From NCBI GenBank assembly GCA_043392685.1, contig JBHZGM010000001.1: a DNA stretch of 64,000 bases. One strand, written 5' to 3'. Shown piece after piece: positions 16,915-25,081 of this stretch. Origin of the DNA: Metapseudomonas sp043392685. GTDB lineage: Bacteria; Pseudomonadota; Gammaproteobacteria; Pseudomonadales; Pseudomonadaceae. Under the pieces are notes generated by a model. It searched no databases. It saw only the letters and a program-made list of their open reading frames with translations, and had not been told where the DNA came from. The first letter of the stretch is position 1. Each line of letters begins with the position of its first letter. Both the position numbers and the translations under genes were made by a program.

Positions 16915-18360
16915 ATGCAATGGGAAACAGTGATCGGGCTGGAAATCCACGCACAGCTCAGCACCCAATCGAAGATTTTCTCCGGCAGCGCCACCACCTT
17001 CGGCGCCGAGCCCAACACCCAGGCCAGCCTGGTTGACCTGGGCATGCCCGGCACCCTGCCGGTGCTGAACCAGGAAGCGGTGCGCATGGCCTGCATGTTC
17101 GGCCTGGCCATCGACGCCGAAATTGCCCCGAAGAACGTCTTCGCCCGCAAGAACTACTTCTACCCGGACCTGCCCAAGGGCTACCAGACCAGCCAGTTCG
17201 AGCATCCGATCGTCGGCAAGGGGCACCTGGACATCACCCTGGAAGACGGCACCGTCAAGCGCATCGGCATCACCCGCGCACACCTCGAAGAAGATGCCGG
17301 CAAGAGCCTGCACGAAGACTTCCACGGCATGACCGGCATCGACCTGAACCGCGCCGGCACTCCGCTGCTGGAAATCGTCTCCGAGCCGGACATCCGCAGC
17401 GCCAAGGAAGCGGTGGCCTACGTCAAGGCCATCCACGCCCTGGTGCGCTACCTCGGCATCTGCGACGGCAACATGGCCGAAGGTTCGCTGCGCTGCGACT
17501 GCAACGTCTCGGTTCGTCCCAAGGGCCAGGCCGAGTTCGGCACTCGCGCCGAGATCAAGAACGTCAACTCCTTCCGCTTCATCGAGAAGGCCATCAACCA
17601 CGAGATCCAGCGCCAGATCGAGCTGATCGAGGACGGTGGCAAGGTGGTGCAGGAAACCCGCCTGTACGACCCGAACAAGGACGAGACCCGTTCCATGCGC
17701 GGCAAGGAAGAAGCCAACGACTACCGTTACTTCCCCTGCCCCGACCTGCTGCCGGTAGTGATCGAGCAAAGCTTCCTCGATGAAGTCCGCAGCCAGCTGC
17801 CCGAGCTGCCCAACCAGAAGCGCGAGCGCTTCCAGAGCGAGTACGGCCTGTCGGCCTACGACGCCAGCGTGCTTTCCGCCAGCCGCGAGATGGCCGACTA
17901 CTTCGAGGCCGTACTGAAGGTCTGCGGCGACGCCAAGCTGGCCGCCAACTGGGTGATGGTCGAACTGGCCAGCCTGCTCAACAAGGAAGGCCTGGAGATC
18001 GAACAGTCGCCGGTTTCCGCCGAGCAGCTGGGCGGCATGCTCCTGCGCATCAAGGACAACACCATCTCCGGCAAGATTGCCAAGATGGTCTTCGAGGCCA
18101 TGGCCGCCGGCGAAGGTTCCGCCGACGAGATCATCGAGAAGAAGGGTCTGAAGCAGGTCACCGATACCGGCGCCATCGACGCCATGCTCGACGAAGTGCT
18201 GGCCGCCAACGCCGCCCAGGTCGAACAGTACCGCGCCAGCGACGAAGCCAAGCGCGCGAAGATGTTCGGCTTCTTCGTCGGCCAGGCGATGAAGGCCTCC
18301 AAGGGCAAGGCCAACCCCGGTCAGGTGAACGAATTGCTCAAGAAGAAACTCGAAAGCTGA
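16915..18360 (+). CDS. gatB: Asp-tRNA(Asn)/Glu-tRNA(Gln) amidotransferase subunit B
   Basis: 481-residue GatB. The N-terminal cradle domain activates the misacylated aminoacyl group with ATP and uses ammonia from GatA; the C-terminal helical and YqeY-like tail domains bind the tRNA. It begins MQWETVIGLEIHAQL and has DLNRAGTPLLEIVSEPD and EIKNVNSFRF, both highly conserved. Third gene of gatCAB; a strong terminator follows directly. Confidence 0.96.
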   Translation: MQWETVIGLEIHAQLSTQSKIFSGSATTFGAEPNTQASLVDLGMPGTLPVLNQEAVRMACMFGLAIDAEIAPKNVFARKNYFYPDLPKGYQTSQFEHPIVGKGHLDITLEDGTVKRIGITRAHLEEDAGKSLHEDFHGMTGIDLNRAGTPLLEIVSEPDIRSAKEAVAYVKAIHALVRYLGICDGNMAEGSLRCDCNVSVRPKGQAEFGTRAEIKNVNSFRFIEKAINHEIQRQIELIEDGGKVVQETRLYDPNKDETRSMRGKEEANDYRYFPCPDLLPVVIEQSFLDEVRSQLPELPNQKRERFQSEYGLSAYDASVLSASREMADYFEAVLKVCGDAKLAANWVMVELASLLNKEGLEIEQSPVSAEQLGGMLLRIKDNTISGKIAKMVFEAMAAGEGSADEIIEKKGLKQVTDTGAIDAMLDEVLAANAAQVEQYRASDEAKRAKMFGFFVGQAMKASKGKANPGQVNELLKKKLES

Positions 18361-18372
18361 CCCCAGTGATGA

Positions 18373-18396
18373 CGCCGGGCTTGCCCGGCGTTTTCT
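18373..18396 (+). terminator. Rho-independent terminator after gatB
   Basis: A perfect 8-bp stem CGCCGGGC-TT-GCCCGGCG is followed by TTTTCTT, 12 bases after the gatB stop. It ends the gatCAB transcript. Confidence 0.88.
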
Positions 18397-18413
18397 TGTC
18401 CGAGGCATTCGAT

Positions 18414-18797
18414 ATGGTTCGCCCCCTGATCTGGCTTCCCTTGCTCGCTCTTTTGCTGGCCGGTTGCAGCACCAGCCCCTTTGGCGGCAGCGATTCGGCC
18501 CACGGCTACAAGGCCGAGGGCAAGGCGTCCTATTACGGCTCCCGCCACCACGGCAAGCGCACCGCCAGCGGCGAGCGCTTCGACCAGCACGCCCTGACCG
18601 CCGCCCACCGCACCCTGCCCTTCGGCACCCGGGTGAAGGTGACCAACCTCAACAACGACCGCACAGTGGTGGTCCGCATCAATGACCGCGGTCCGCACGT
18701 TCGCGGCCGGATCATCGACCTGTCGCGCGAAGCCGCCGAACGGCTCGGCATGCTCCGCGCCGGCGTGGCGCCCGTGCGGGTGGAATCCCTCGACTGA
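18414..18797 (+). CDS. RlpA-like septal lipoprotein (double-psi beta-barrel)
   Basis: 127-residue lipoprotein. The signal peptide ends in the lipobox LLAGC with Cys18, so it should be anchored by lipid in the outer membrane. Residues ~33-125 form the RlpA double-psi beta-barrel (YYGSRHHGKRTASGE, LPFGTRVKVTNL, INDRGPHVRGRIIDLS). RlpA proteins cleave or bind denuded glycan strands at the septum; this short version lacks the SPOR domain, so septal targeting would need another route. ATG at 18414 is chosen because an upstream start would overlap the gatB terminator. Confidence 0.88.
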   Translation: MVRPLIWLPLLALLLAGCSTSPFGGSDSAHGYKAEGKASYYGSRHHGKRTASGERFDQHALTAAHRTLPFGTRVKVTNLNNDRTVVVRINDRGPHVRGRIIDLSREAAERLGMLRAGVAPVRVESLD

Positions 18798-18810
18798 CTG
18801 GAGACTCACA

Positions 18811-19188
18811 ATGAGCGAAGAACGCAAATCCGGCCTGCAGGTACGCCGGGAAGTGATGGGCGACGCCTTCGTCGACCGCGCCCTGGGCAATGCCACCGAA
18901 TTCACCCAGCCGCTGCAGGACTTCGTCAACGAGCACGCCTGGGGTGGCGTGTGGAATCGTGAAGGCCTGCCGCGCAAGACCCGCAGCCTGATCACCCTCG
19001 CCGCCCTCACCGCCCTGAAGTGCCCGCAGGAGCTCAAGGGCCATGTGCGCGGTGCGCTGAACAACGGCTGCACGGTGGAAGAAATCCGCGAAGCCCTGCT
19101 GCACTGCGCCGTCTACGCCGGCGTTCCCGCCGCCATCGACGCCTTCCGCGCCGCCCAGGAAGTCATCGACGACTACCAGAAGTCCTGA
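18811..19188 (+). CDS. Carboxymuconolactone decarboxylase family protein
   Basis: 125 residues, single CMD-family domain resembling PcaC (gamma-carboxymuconolactone decarboxylase): EHAWGGVWNREGLP and LLHCAVYAGVPAAIDAFR are the two signature stretches. Real PcaC acts in the protocatechuate branch of the beta-ketoadipate pathway, but no other pca gene is nearby, so the substrate is uncertain. It follows the RlpA-like gene by 13 bases and may be cotranscribed. No CxxC of AhpD type is present. Confidence 0.85.
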   Translation: MSEERKSGLQVRREVMGDAFVDRALGNATEFTQPLQDFVNEHAWGGVWNREGLPRKTRSLITLAALTALKCPQELKGHVRGALNNGCTVEEIREALLHCAVYAGVPAAIDAFRAAQEVIDDYQKS

Positions 19189-19249
19189 CACCCGCTCATC
19201 CGTAGGCTGCGCGGTGCGCACGGCGCCCCCTGCCCAAAACGCTTCCCAC

Positions 19250-20191
19250 TCAGATCCAGCCGGCCCACTGCAGCAGGAACAGGCCGATATTGGTGGTGAC
19301 CACAGCCGCCAGGGTGGTGATCACGATGATCGCCGCCGCCAGTTCGTGGTTGCCATTCACCGCGCGGGCCATGACGAAACTCACCGCGGCGGTCGGGCTG
19401 GCGAAATAAAGGAAGAGGATCGCCAGGTCGGCGTTGCGGAACCCGCACAGCCACGCGCCCAGCGTCGCCAGGATCGGCAGCCAGACCATCTTCATCAGGC
19501 TGGCGCTGACGGCGATGCTGCCGCTGGAGCGCAGGGACGCCAGCGACAAGGTGCCACCGATGCAGATCAGTGCCAGGGGCAGGGTCAACTGCGCGAAGTA
19601 TTCGCCCGAGGTGAGCAGCCACTTGGGTAGCGGCAATTGCCAGTACGCCACCGGCAAGGCAGCCAGCACGCCAATGATCAGCGGGTTGCTGATGATGCTC
19701 CGGGCCAGGCTCAGCGGATCGCTCTTGGCATTCGGGCTGTAGATCGCCAGGACGATGGAGGACAGCGAGTTGTAGCTGAGGATCACCACCGCGCCGAGGA
19801 TACTGCCCACCGACAAGCCGTAGTCGCCGTACATGCTGGTCGCCAGCGCCAGGCCAACGATGCCGTTGTTGCCGCGAAAGGCGCCCTGGGTATAGATGCC
19901 GCGATCCTCGGCCGGGCAACGCAGGATGGCCCAGCCCCAGCCGATCAGGAAACACAGGATGGTGGCCGCAATGAAGTAGCCGATCATTTCCGGTTTCAGC
20001 GCGGCGCCGAGGTCCGCCCGGACGATCCCGAGAAACAGCAGGGTTGGCATGGTGCCCTTGAACACCAGTGACGACGCGGTGTTGATGAACGCGCCATCGA
20101 TCCAGCCAAGGCGCTTGAGCCCCACCCCCAGGAACAGCATGGAGAACACCGGCGCGGTGATGCTGAGGGTCTGCTGGACGACGGCGAGCAT
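19250..20191 (-). CDS. AEC family (auxin efflux carrier-like) transporter
   Basis: 313-residue integral membrane protein with about ten predicted helices and the internal-repeat architecture of the AEC family. Members export or exchange small carboxylates such as malate and malonate; the substrate here cannot be read from sequence. The region LVFKGTMPTLLFLGIVRAD and the Gly/Asn-rich GAFRGNNGIVGLALA loop are typical. It is a single gene, convergent with the CMD-family gene and upstream of nothing on its strand. Confidence 0.85.
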   Translation of the reverse strand: MLAVVQQTLSITAPVFSMLFLGVGLKRLGWIDGAFINTASSLVFKGTMPTLLFLGIVRADLGAALKPEMIGYFIAATILCFLIGWGWAILRCPAEDRGIYTQGAFRGNNGIVGLALATSMYGDYGLSVGSILGAVVILSYNSLSSIVLAIYSPNAKSDPLSLARSIISNPLIIGVLAALPVAYWQLPLPKWLLTSGEYFAQLTLPLALICIGGTLSLASLRSSGSIAVSASLMKMVWLPILATLGAWLCGFRNADLAILFLYFASPTAAVSFVMARAVNGNHELAAAIIVITTLAAVVTTNIGLFLLQWAGWI

Positions 20192-20252
20192 GGGGCAACC
20201 TTGGCGGCGGGAATAGTTAGGCGGCTAAGGATACCAACAGCGGAGGGGAAAT

Positions 20253-20290
20253 TTCCTTGTGGGGGCGATTTCCTTCGTCCCCACAAGGAA
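20253..20290. repeat. Inverted repeat CTTGTGGGG...CCCCACAAG
   Basis: CTTGTGGGGGCGATTTCCTT is followed closely by GTCCCCACAAGG, forming a hairpin between the AEC gene and roxR. It shares the GTGGGGGCGA end of the ~100-bp elements listed elsewhere and may be a deletion derivative. It could also act as the roxR terminator. Confidence 0.6.
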
Positions 20291-20307
20291 GTGGCAAATG
20301 CAGGCGG

Positions 20308-20868
20308 TCAGCGGCGCACCGGCCGCTTCTGCAGCTTGCGTTGCAAGGTCCGGCGGTGCATGCCCAGGGCGCGGGCGGTGGCGGAGATGTTGCCGTCGTG
20401 CTCGGCCAGCACACGCTGGATGTGCTCCCACTGCAGGCGGTCCACCGACATCGGGTTTTCCGGCACCAGGCTGTCCAGGTCGGCGTGTTCCGAGAGCAGC
20501 GCAGTCAGCACGTCGTCAGCGTCGGCCGGTTTGCACAGGTAGTTGGTGGCGCCGCGCTTGATGGCCTCCACCGCGGTGGCGATGCTCGAATAGCCGGTGA
20601 GGATCACCACGCGCATTTCCGGGTCCAGTTCCAGCAGCTTGGGCAGCAGGACCAGGCCGGAGTCGCCGTCCATCTTCAGGTCGAGCACCGCGTAGTCGGG
20701 CAGGTCGTCCTTGGCCATCGCCAGGCCTTCCTCGGCGGAGCCGGCTACCGACACCCGCAGGCCACGACGGGTCATCGCCCGGGCCATGACGCGGGTAAAG
20801 GTGGCGTCGTCGTCCACCAGCAGCAGATGGGGTTGTTCTTCGCCTTCGATCAGGGGTTCGTCAGTCAT
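20308..20868 (-). CDS. roxR: Redox response regulator RoxR (RegA/PrrA/ActR family)
   Basis: 186-residue response regulator. The receiver domain has acidic-pocket D19/D20 and phosphoacceptor D63 (YAVLDLKMDG); a short Pro-poor linker leads to a Fis-type helix-turn-helix at about 147-182 (GNISATARALGMHRRTLQRKL), identical in plan to RegA/PrrA. In Pseudomonas RoxSR controls the terminal oxidases, including the cyanide-insensitive oxidase, in response to respiratory-chain state. It lies 24 bases downstream of roxS and is surely cotranscribed. Confidence 0.93.
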   Translation of the reverse strand: MTDEPLIEGEEQPHLLLVDDDATFTRVMARAMTRRGLRVSVAGSAEEGLAMAKDDLPDYAVLDLKMDGDSGLVLLPKLLELDPEMRVVILTGYSSIATAVEAIKRGATNYLCKPADADDVLTALLSEHADLDSLVPENPMSVDRLQWEHIQRVLAEHDGNISATARALGMHRRTLQRKLQKRPVRR

Positions 20869-20892
20869 CTCGCTTCCTCTTCGTCAAGGCAC

Positions 20893-22149
20893 TCAGGCGA
20901 CGCCATAGGTGCGCGGCAGGCGCAGCTCCGTCAGGGTGCCGCCCTCCTCATGGTTATAAAGTTTAACCGTGCCGCCGGCACGGGTAACGCTGGCCTGGCT
21001 CAGGAACAGGCCAAGGCCGAAGCCCTTGCCCTTGGTGGTGAAGAAGGGCCGGCCCAGTTGCTCGGCAATGGCCAGGGGAACGCCAGCGCCGTGGTCGCGG
21101 ATGGTCAACACCATCCACTGGTGGTCCCAGTTGATGCGGATATCGAGCTTTTCCGGGCAGGCGTCGGCGGCGTTGTTGAGCAGGTTCAGCAGGGCCTGGG
21201 TCAGGTCCGCCGGGGGTTTCAGCCGAGGCGCCACGCCGAGGCCCATGCACTGGTAGCGGTAGGTGGCCTCCGGACGCATCAGGTGCCAGCGATTCAGGGT
21301 GACTTCCAGCCACTCGATCACCGATTGCTCCACCACCGCCTGGCGACGATCCGCTTCGGCGGCACGCACCAGTTGCTGGAGGGTGTCCTTGCAGAGCATC
21401 ACCTGCTCCTGCAGCAGGGCCAGGTCGTCCTGCAGGCCTGGCTTGTCACCGTGCTCCTGGCGCAGTTCCTTGAGCAGCACGCTCATGGTCGCCAGCGGCG
21501 TGCCCAGTTCATGGGCGGCGCCGGCGGCCTGGGTGGCCACGGCGAGGAGCTGCTGGTCACGCATGCCTTCTTCGCGGCGCACCGCCTGCAGCTGGTCCTG
21601 GCGACGCAGCTCCTCGGCCATGCGGGCGACGAAGAAGGTGATCAGCGCCGCCGCCAGGGCGAAGCTCAGCCACATGCCGTAGATCAGCAGCGATTCGCGC
21701 TGGCCGGTAGGCATTTCCAGCGGATGGAACAGCACCAGCAGCAAGGTGTAGGCCGCCAGCGCAAGGCCCGCCAGGGTCACGGTGTAGAGCCAGGGCAGGG
21801 TCGCCGCGGCGATGGTCAGCGGCACCAGGTAATAGGAAACGAAGGGGTTGGTGGATCCCCCGGAGAAATACAGCAGCACGCTGTGGATGATCAGGTCGAA
21901 GCCCAGCTGCACCGCATACTCCAGCTCGGTCACCGGCCAGGGCCCGCGCAGGCGCAACGCCGAGCCCACGCAAAGGACCAGCGAGACGCCGAGGGTCACG
22001 CTCAATGCGACCCAGGGCAGTTGCAGCAGTTGGGTCTTGTAGGCGAGGCCGACCGAGCCGGCCTGGGCGGCCAGGACAAGGATGCGGATCAGGGTCAGCC
22101 GCAGCAGGTTCTGGCGGCTGGCAGACAGTAGCTGTACGGGTTCGAGCAT
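20893..22149 (-). CDS. roxS: Redox sensor histidine kinase RoxS (RegB/PrrB family)
   Basis: 418-residue membrane kinase: six N-terminal helices to about residue 177, then a DHp domain with phosphoacceptor H213 (GAAHELGTPLATM), and a C-terminal HATPase domain (NLLNNAADA, GKGFGLGLFLSQA). It has the quinone-sensing GGSTNPF (97-103) between helices and C253, exactly 40 residues after the His, where RegB has its redox-active Cys. Thus both known RegB redox inputs are conserved. The start ATG at 22149 is chosen because the upstream extension is Pro/Gly-rich and unlike the family. Confidence 0.93.
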   Translation of the reverse strand: MLEPVQLLSASRQNLLRLTLIRILVLAAQAGSVGLAYKTQLLQLPWVALSVTLGVSLVLCVGSALRLRGPWPVTELEYAVQLGFDLIIHSVLLYFSGGSTNPFVSYYLVPLTIAAATLPWLYTVTLAGLALAAYTLLLVLFHPLEMPTGQRESLLIYGMWLSFALAAALITFFVARMAEELRRQDQLQAVRREEGMRDQQLLAVATQAAGAAHELGTPLATMSVLLKELRQEHGDKPGLQDDLALLQEQVMLCKDTLQQLVRAAEADRRQAVVEQSVIEWLEVTLNRWHLMRPEATYRYQCMGLGVAPRLKPPADLTQALLNLLNNAADACPEKLDIRINWDHQWMVLTIRDHGAGVPLAIAEQLGRPFFTTKGKGFGLGLFLSQASVTRAGGTVKLYNHEEGGTLTELRLPRTYGVA

Positions 22150-22495
22150 GGGCACTCCCTGGAATCGCCGGAGTATAACCAAGGCGCACCCCGGCCCGCC
22201 TCTGTGCGGCAACTCGCCGCAGTGGGGATAATTGGCGGATACAACCTAATCCTGTGGGGGCGAATTCATTCGCAAAGAGACGCGCAGCGTTCCCGTTCCT
22301 GGCACCAGGGCAGGCCTGCGGCCTGCATAGCAAATAAATCGCCCCCACAAGGCACTCAGCCACCGTCACACTGGAACATCGGTCCCAATTCCTGGTCAAT
22401 TTGCATCGCCGTTAACCCGAACGGCCGGATACCTTCGTCCACTATGGCGAATCACCGCGCAACCCGTGCGGAACCCTGTCCCACAAGGAGTCGAC
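22150..22495. other. Intergenic region roxS / SIMPL gene
   Basis: 346 bases between divergent genes. It holds one ~100-bp GTGG-type element (22253-22350, listed separately). The remainder should hold the roxSR promoter (near 22160-22240) and the promoter of the SIMPL-domain gene (22360-22480); I cannot pinpoint either with confidence. No gene seen. Confidence 0.6.
22253..22350. repeat. GTGG-type REP doublet element, copy 1
   Basis: ~98 bp. The left end is GTGGGGGCGAATTCATTCGC. The right end is degenerate (AAATAAATCGCCCCCAC). Inner hairpin 1 is imperfect (GAGACGC-GCA-GCGTTCC); hairpin 2 is perfect (GCAGGCC-TGC-GGCCTGC). Same architecture as copies at 34857, 36233, 46994 and 60237. Confidence 0.85.
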
Positions 22496-23212
22496 ATGCC
22501 CAAGTTCACCCGTCTCGCCGCCGCTCTCGCCCTCTGCGCCGCCAGCCTCGGCAGCCTTTCGGCCCAGGCCGCCGACGAAGCCCGCTACAACCAGGTGGCA
22601 GTGCGTGCCGAAGTCAGCCAGGACGTCGCCCACGACCTGATGCACGTCACTCTCTATAGCGAATCGCAGAACACCGACCCGGCCAAGCTGGCCGACGAGA
22701 TCACCCGCACCCTCAACAGCGCCGTGGAGAAGGCCCGCAAGGCCAAGGGCGTCACCGTCAGCCTGGGCAGCCGCAACAGCTACCCGGTGTATGACGAGAA
22801 GGGCCAGAAGATCACCGCCTGGCGCGAACGCGCCGAACTGCGCCTGGAAAGCGCCGACTTCGCCGCCCTGTCCCAGCTCAGCGCCGACCTGATGGGTCAG
22901 CTGAAGATGGCCGGCATGAACTTCAGCATCGCCGAGAAGACCCGCAAGACCCACGAAGACGACCTGATCAAGCAGGCCGTGGACGCCTTCAAGGCGCGCG
23001 CCCAACTGGCCACCGACGCCCTCGGCGGCAAGGGCTACAAGCTGGTCAACCTGAATCTGAACAGTGCCGGCTTCCAGCCGCCGCAGCCGATCATGATGCG
23101 CGCCATGGCCGCCAAGGGTTACGCCGATGCAGCCGCCGTACCGGAGATAGAAGCCGGCAACAGCCGCGTCAGCGTCAGTGCCGACGGCACCATCGAAGTG
23201 CAGATGCCCTGA
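22496..23212 (+). CDS. SIMPL domain (DUF541) periplasmic protein
   Basis: 238 residues with a clear signal peptide (LAAALALCAASLGSLSAQAAD), so periplasmic. The rest is a single SIMPL/DUF541 domain like E. coli YggE and BP26: NQVAVRAEVSQDVAHDLMHVTLYSES, then a long helical middle and a C-terminal strand SRVSVSADGTIEVQMP. Biochemical function is not known; YggE relatives are linked to oxidative-stress tolerance. ATG at 22496 follows AAGGAG by 5 bases. The same gene lies between roxS and dppA1 in P. aeruginosa. Confidence 0.9.
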   Translation: MPKFTRLAAALALCAASLGSLSAQAADEARYNQVAVRAEVSQDVAHDLMHVTLYSESQNTDPAKLADEITRTLNSAVEKARKAKGVTVSLGSRNSYPVYDEKGQKITAWRERAELRLESADFAALSQLSADLMGQLKMAGMNFSIAEKTRKTHEDDLIKQAVDAFKARAQLATDALGGKGYKLVNLNLNSAGFQPPQPIMMRAMAAKGYADAAAVPEIEAGNSRVSVSADGTIEVQMP

Positions 23213-23424
23213 TCCGGCACGGGGCGCCATCACATCCGGAGTGGCGCCCTCCCCCTTCCCACGGCCTGGATTTGCAGAATTGCGACAGGCGCTTACAGCT
23301 TTATTCCGCCGACTACACTCTTTCCCGTCCGGCTATTGCCTCGGGCATATGCCCTGCATAGCTTCTCGCAAGGCCCCCACAAGGGGCCCCTCACGATGAC
23401 AAACAGAATAAACATGAGGTCAAC

Positions 23425-25026
23425 ATGCGTAAAAACGCCGTCATCCAGGCACTTGTCGCGGCTGGGCTGATCGCCAGCGCACCCTTCGCCAGCGCTGCAA
23501 GCAACCTGGTGTTCTGCTCCGAAGGCAGCCCCGCCGGTTTCGATCCGGGCCAGTACACCACCGGCACCGATTTCGACGCCTCCGCCGAAACCGTCTTCAA
23601 CCGCCTGACCCAATTCGAGCGCGGCGGCACCGCAGTGATCCCGGGCCTTGCCGAGAAGTGGGACGTTTCCCCCGATGGCCTCACCTACACCTTCCACCTG
23701 CGCAAGGGCGTCAAGTTCCACACCACCGATTACTTCAAGCCGACCCGCGACTTCAACGCCGACGACGTGCTCTTCACCTTCCAGCGCATGCTCGACAAGG
23801 ACCACCCCTTCCGCAAGGCGTACCCCACCGAATTCCCCTACTTCACCGACATGGGCATGGACGCCAACATCGCCAGGGTGGAGAAGGTCGACGACAACAC
23901 CGTCAAGTTCACCCTCAACAGTGTGGATGCAGCCTTCATCCAGAACCTGGCCATGAGCTTCGCCTCCATCCACTCCGCCGAATATGCCGACCAGCTGCTC
24001 AAACAAGGCAAGGCCGCCGACATCAACCAGAAACCCATCGGCACCGGCCCCTTCGTGTTCAAGCGTTACCAGAAGGACGCGCAGATCCGTTTCACCGGCA
24101 ACAAGGACTACTGGAAACCCGAGGATGTGAAGATCGACAACCTGATCTTCTCGATCAGCACCGATGCGTCGGTACGCATGCAGAAGCTCAAGGCCAATGA
24201 ATGCCAGATCACCCTCTTCCCGCGTCCGGCCGACCTGGAAGCGCTGAAGAACGACCCGAACCTGAAGATGCCGTCGCAGCCGGGCTTCAACGATGGCTAC
24301 ATCGCCTACAACGTCACCCACAAGCCGCTGGACAAGCTCGAAGTGCGCCAGGCGCTGGACATGGCGGTGAACAAGCAGGCCATCATCGACGCTGTCTACC
24401 AGAGCGCCGGCCAGTTGGCGGTGAACGGCATGCCGCCGACCCAGTGGTCCTATGACGAGACCATCAAGGACGCCGGCTACAACCCGGACAAGGCCAGGGA
24501 GCTGCTGAAAGCCGCAGGCGTTGCCGAAGGTACCGAGATCACCCTCTGGGCCATGCCGGTGCAGCGCCCGTACAACCCCAACGCCAAGCTGATGGCCGAA
24601 ATGCTCCAGTCCGACTGGGCCAAGGTGGGCATCAAGGCCAAGATCGTCACCTACGAATGGGGCGAGTACCTCAAGCGCGCCAAGGCCGGCGAACACGACA
24701 CCATGCTGATCGGCTGGAGCGGCGACAACGGTGACCCGGACAACTGGCTGGGCACCCTCTACGGCTGCGACGCGGTGGACGGCAACAACTTCTCCAAATG
24801 GTGCGACGCCAGCTACGACAAACTGATCAAGGAAGCCAAACGCACCACTGACCAGGCCAAGCGTACCGAGCTGTACAAGCAGGCCCAGCACATCCTGAAA
24901 GACAACGTGCCGATCACCCCGATCGCCCACTCCACCGTCTACCAGCCGATGCGCAAGAACGTGCAGGACTTCAAGATCAGTCCGTTCGCGCTCAACTCCT
25001 TCTATGGCGTGAGCGTCGGCGAGTAA
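23425..25026 (+). CDS. dppA1: Dipeptide ABC transporter substrate-binding protein DppA1
   Basis: 533-residue cluster-C periplasmic binding protein (SBP_bac_5). The signal peptide is about 25 residues (cleavage near FASA-ASN). It contains the family segments FCSEGSPAGFDPGQYTTGT near the N-terminus and GWSGDNGDPDNWLGTLYGCD. In P. aeruginosa several DppA paralogues feed one DppBCDF transporter with different di- and tripeptide preferences. It is closely similar to the paralogue at 29021, nearly identical over several DNA stretches. A strong terminator follows. Confidence 0.93.
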   Translation: MRKNAVIQALVAAGLIASAPFASAASNLVFCSEGSPAGFDPGQYTTGTDFDASAETVFNRLTQFERGGTAVIPGLAEKWDVSPDGLTYTFHLRKGVKFHTTDYFKPTRDFNADDVLFTFQRMLDKDHPFRKAYPTEFPYFTDMGMDANIARVEKVDDNTVKFTLNSVDAAFIQNLAMSFASIHSAEYADQLLKQGKAADINQKPIGTGPFVFKRYQKDAQIRFTGNKDYWKPEDVKIDNLIFSISTDASVRMQKLKANECQITLFPRPADLEALKNDPNLKMPSQPGFNDGYIAYNVTHKPLDKLEVRQALDMAVNKQAIIDAVYQSAGQLAVNGMPPTQWSYDETIKDAGYNPDKARELLKAAGVAEGTEITLWAMPVQRPYNPNAKLMAEMLQSDWAKVGIKAKIVTYEWGEYLKRAKAGEHDTMLIGWSGDNGDPDNWLGTLYGCDAVDGNNFSKWCDASYDKLIKEAKRTTDQAKRTELYKQAQHILKDNVPITPIAHSTVYQPMRKNVQDFKISPFALNSFYGVSVGE

Positions 25027-25033
25027 GCCGGCA

Positions 25034-25060
25034 AACGGGGCCTTCGGGCCCCGTTTTCCT
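25034..25060 (+). terminator. Terminator after dppA1
   Basis: ACGGGGCC and GGCCCCGT pair around a short TTCG loop, followed by TTTCCT. It lies 8 bases past the dppA1 stop and before dppA2, so dppA2 probably gets only read-through or uses its own promoter. Confidence 0.85.
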
Positions 25061-25081
25061 CACTGTCCACAAGGAAGACCG

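Noticed and set aside
16909..18408. 499-codon minus-strand frame opposite gatB
   Set aside because: Antisense shadow of gatB with no family resemblance.
20257..22131. 624-codon plus-strand open frame opposite roxSR
   Set aside because: His/Gln/Gly-rich antisense shadow of roxR and roxS; real genes on the minus strand show all family motifs.
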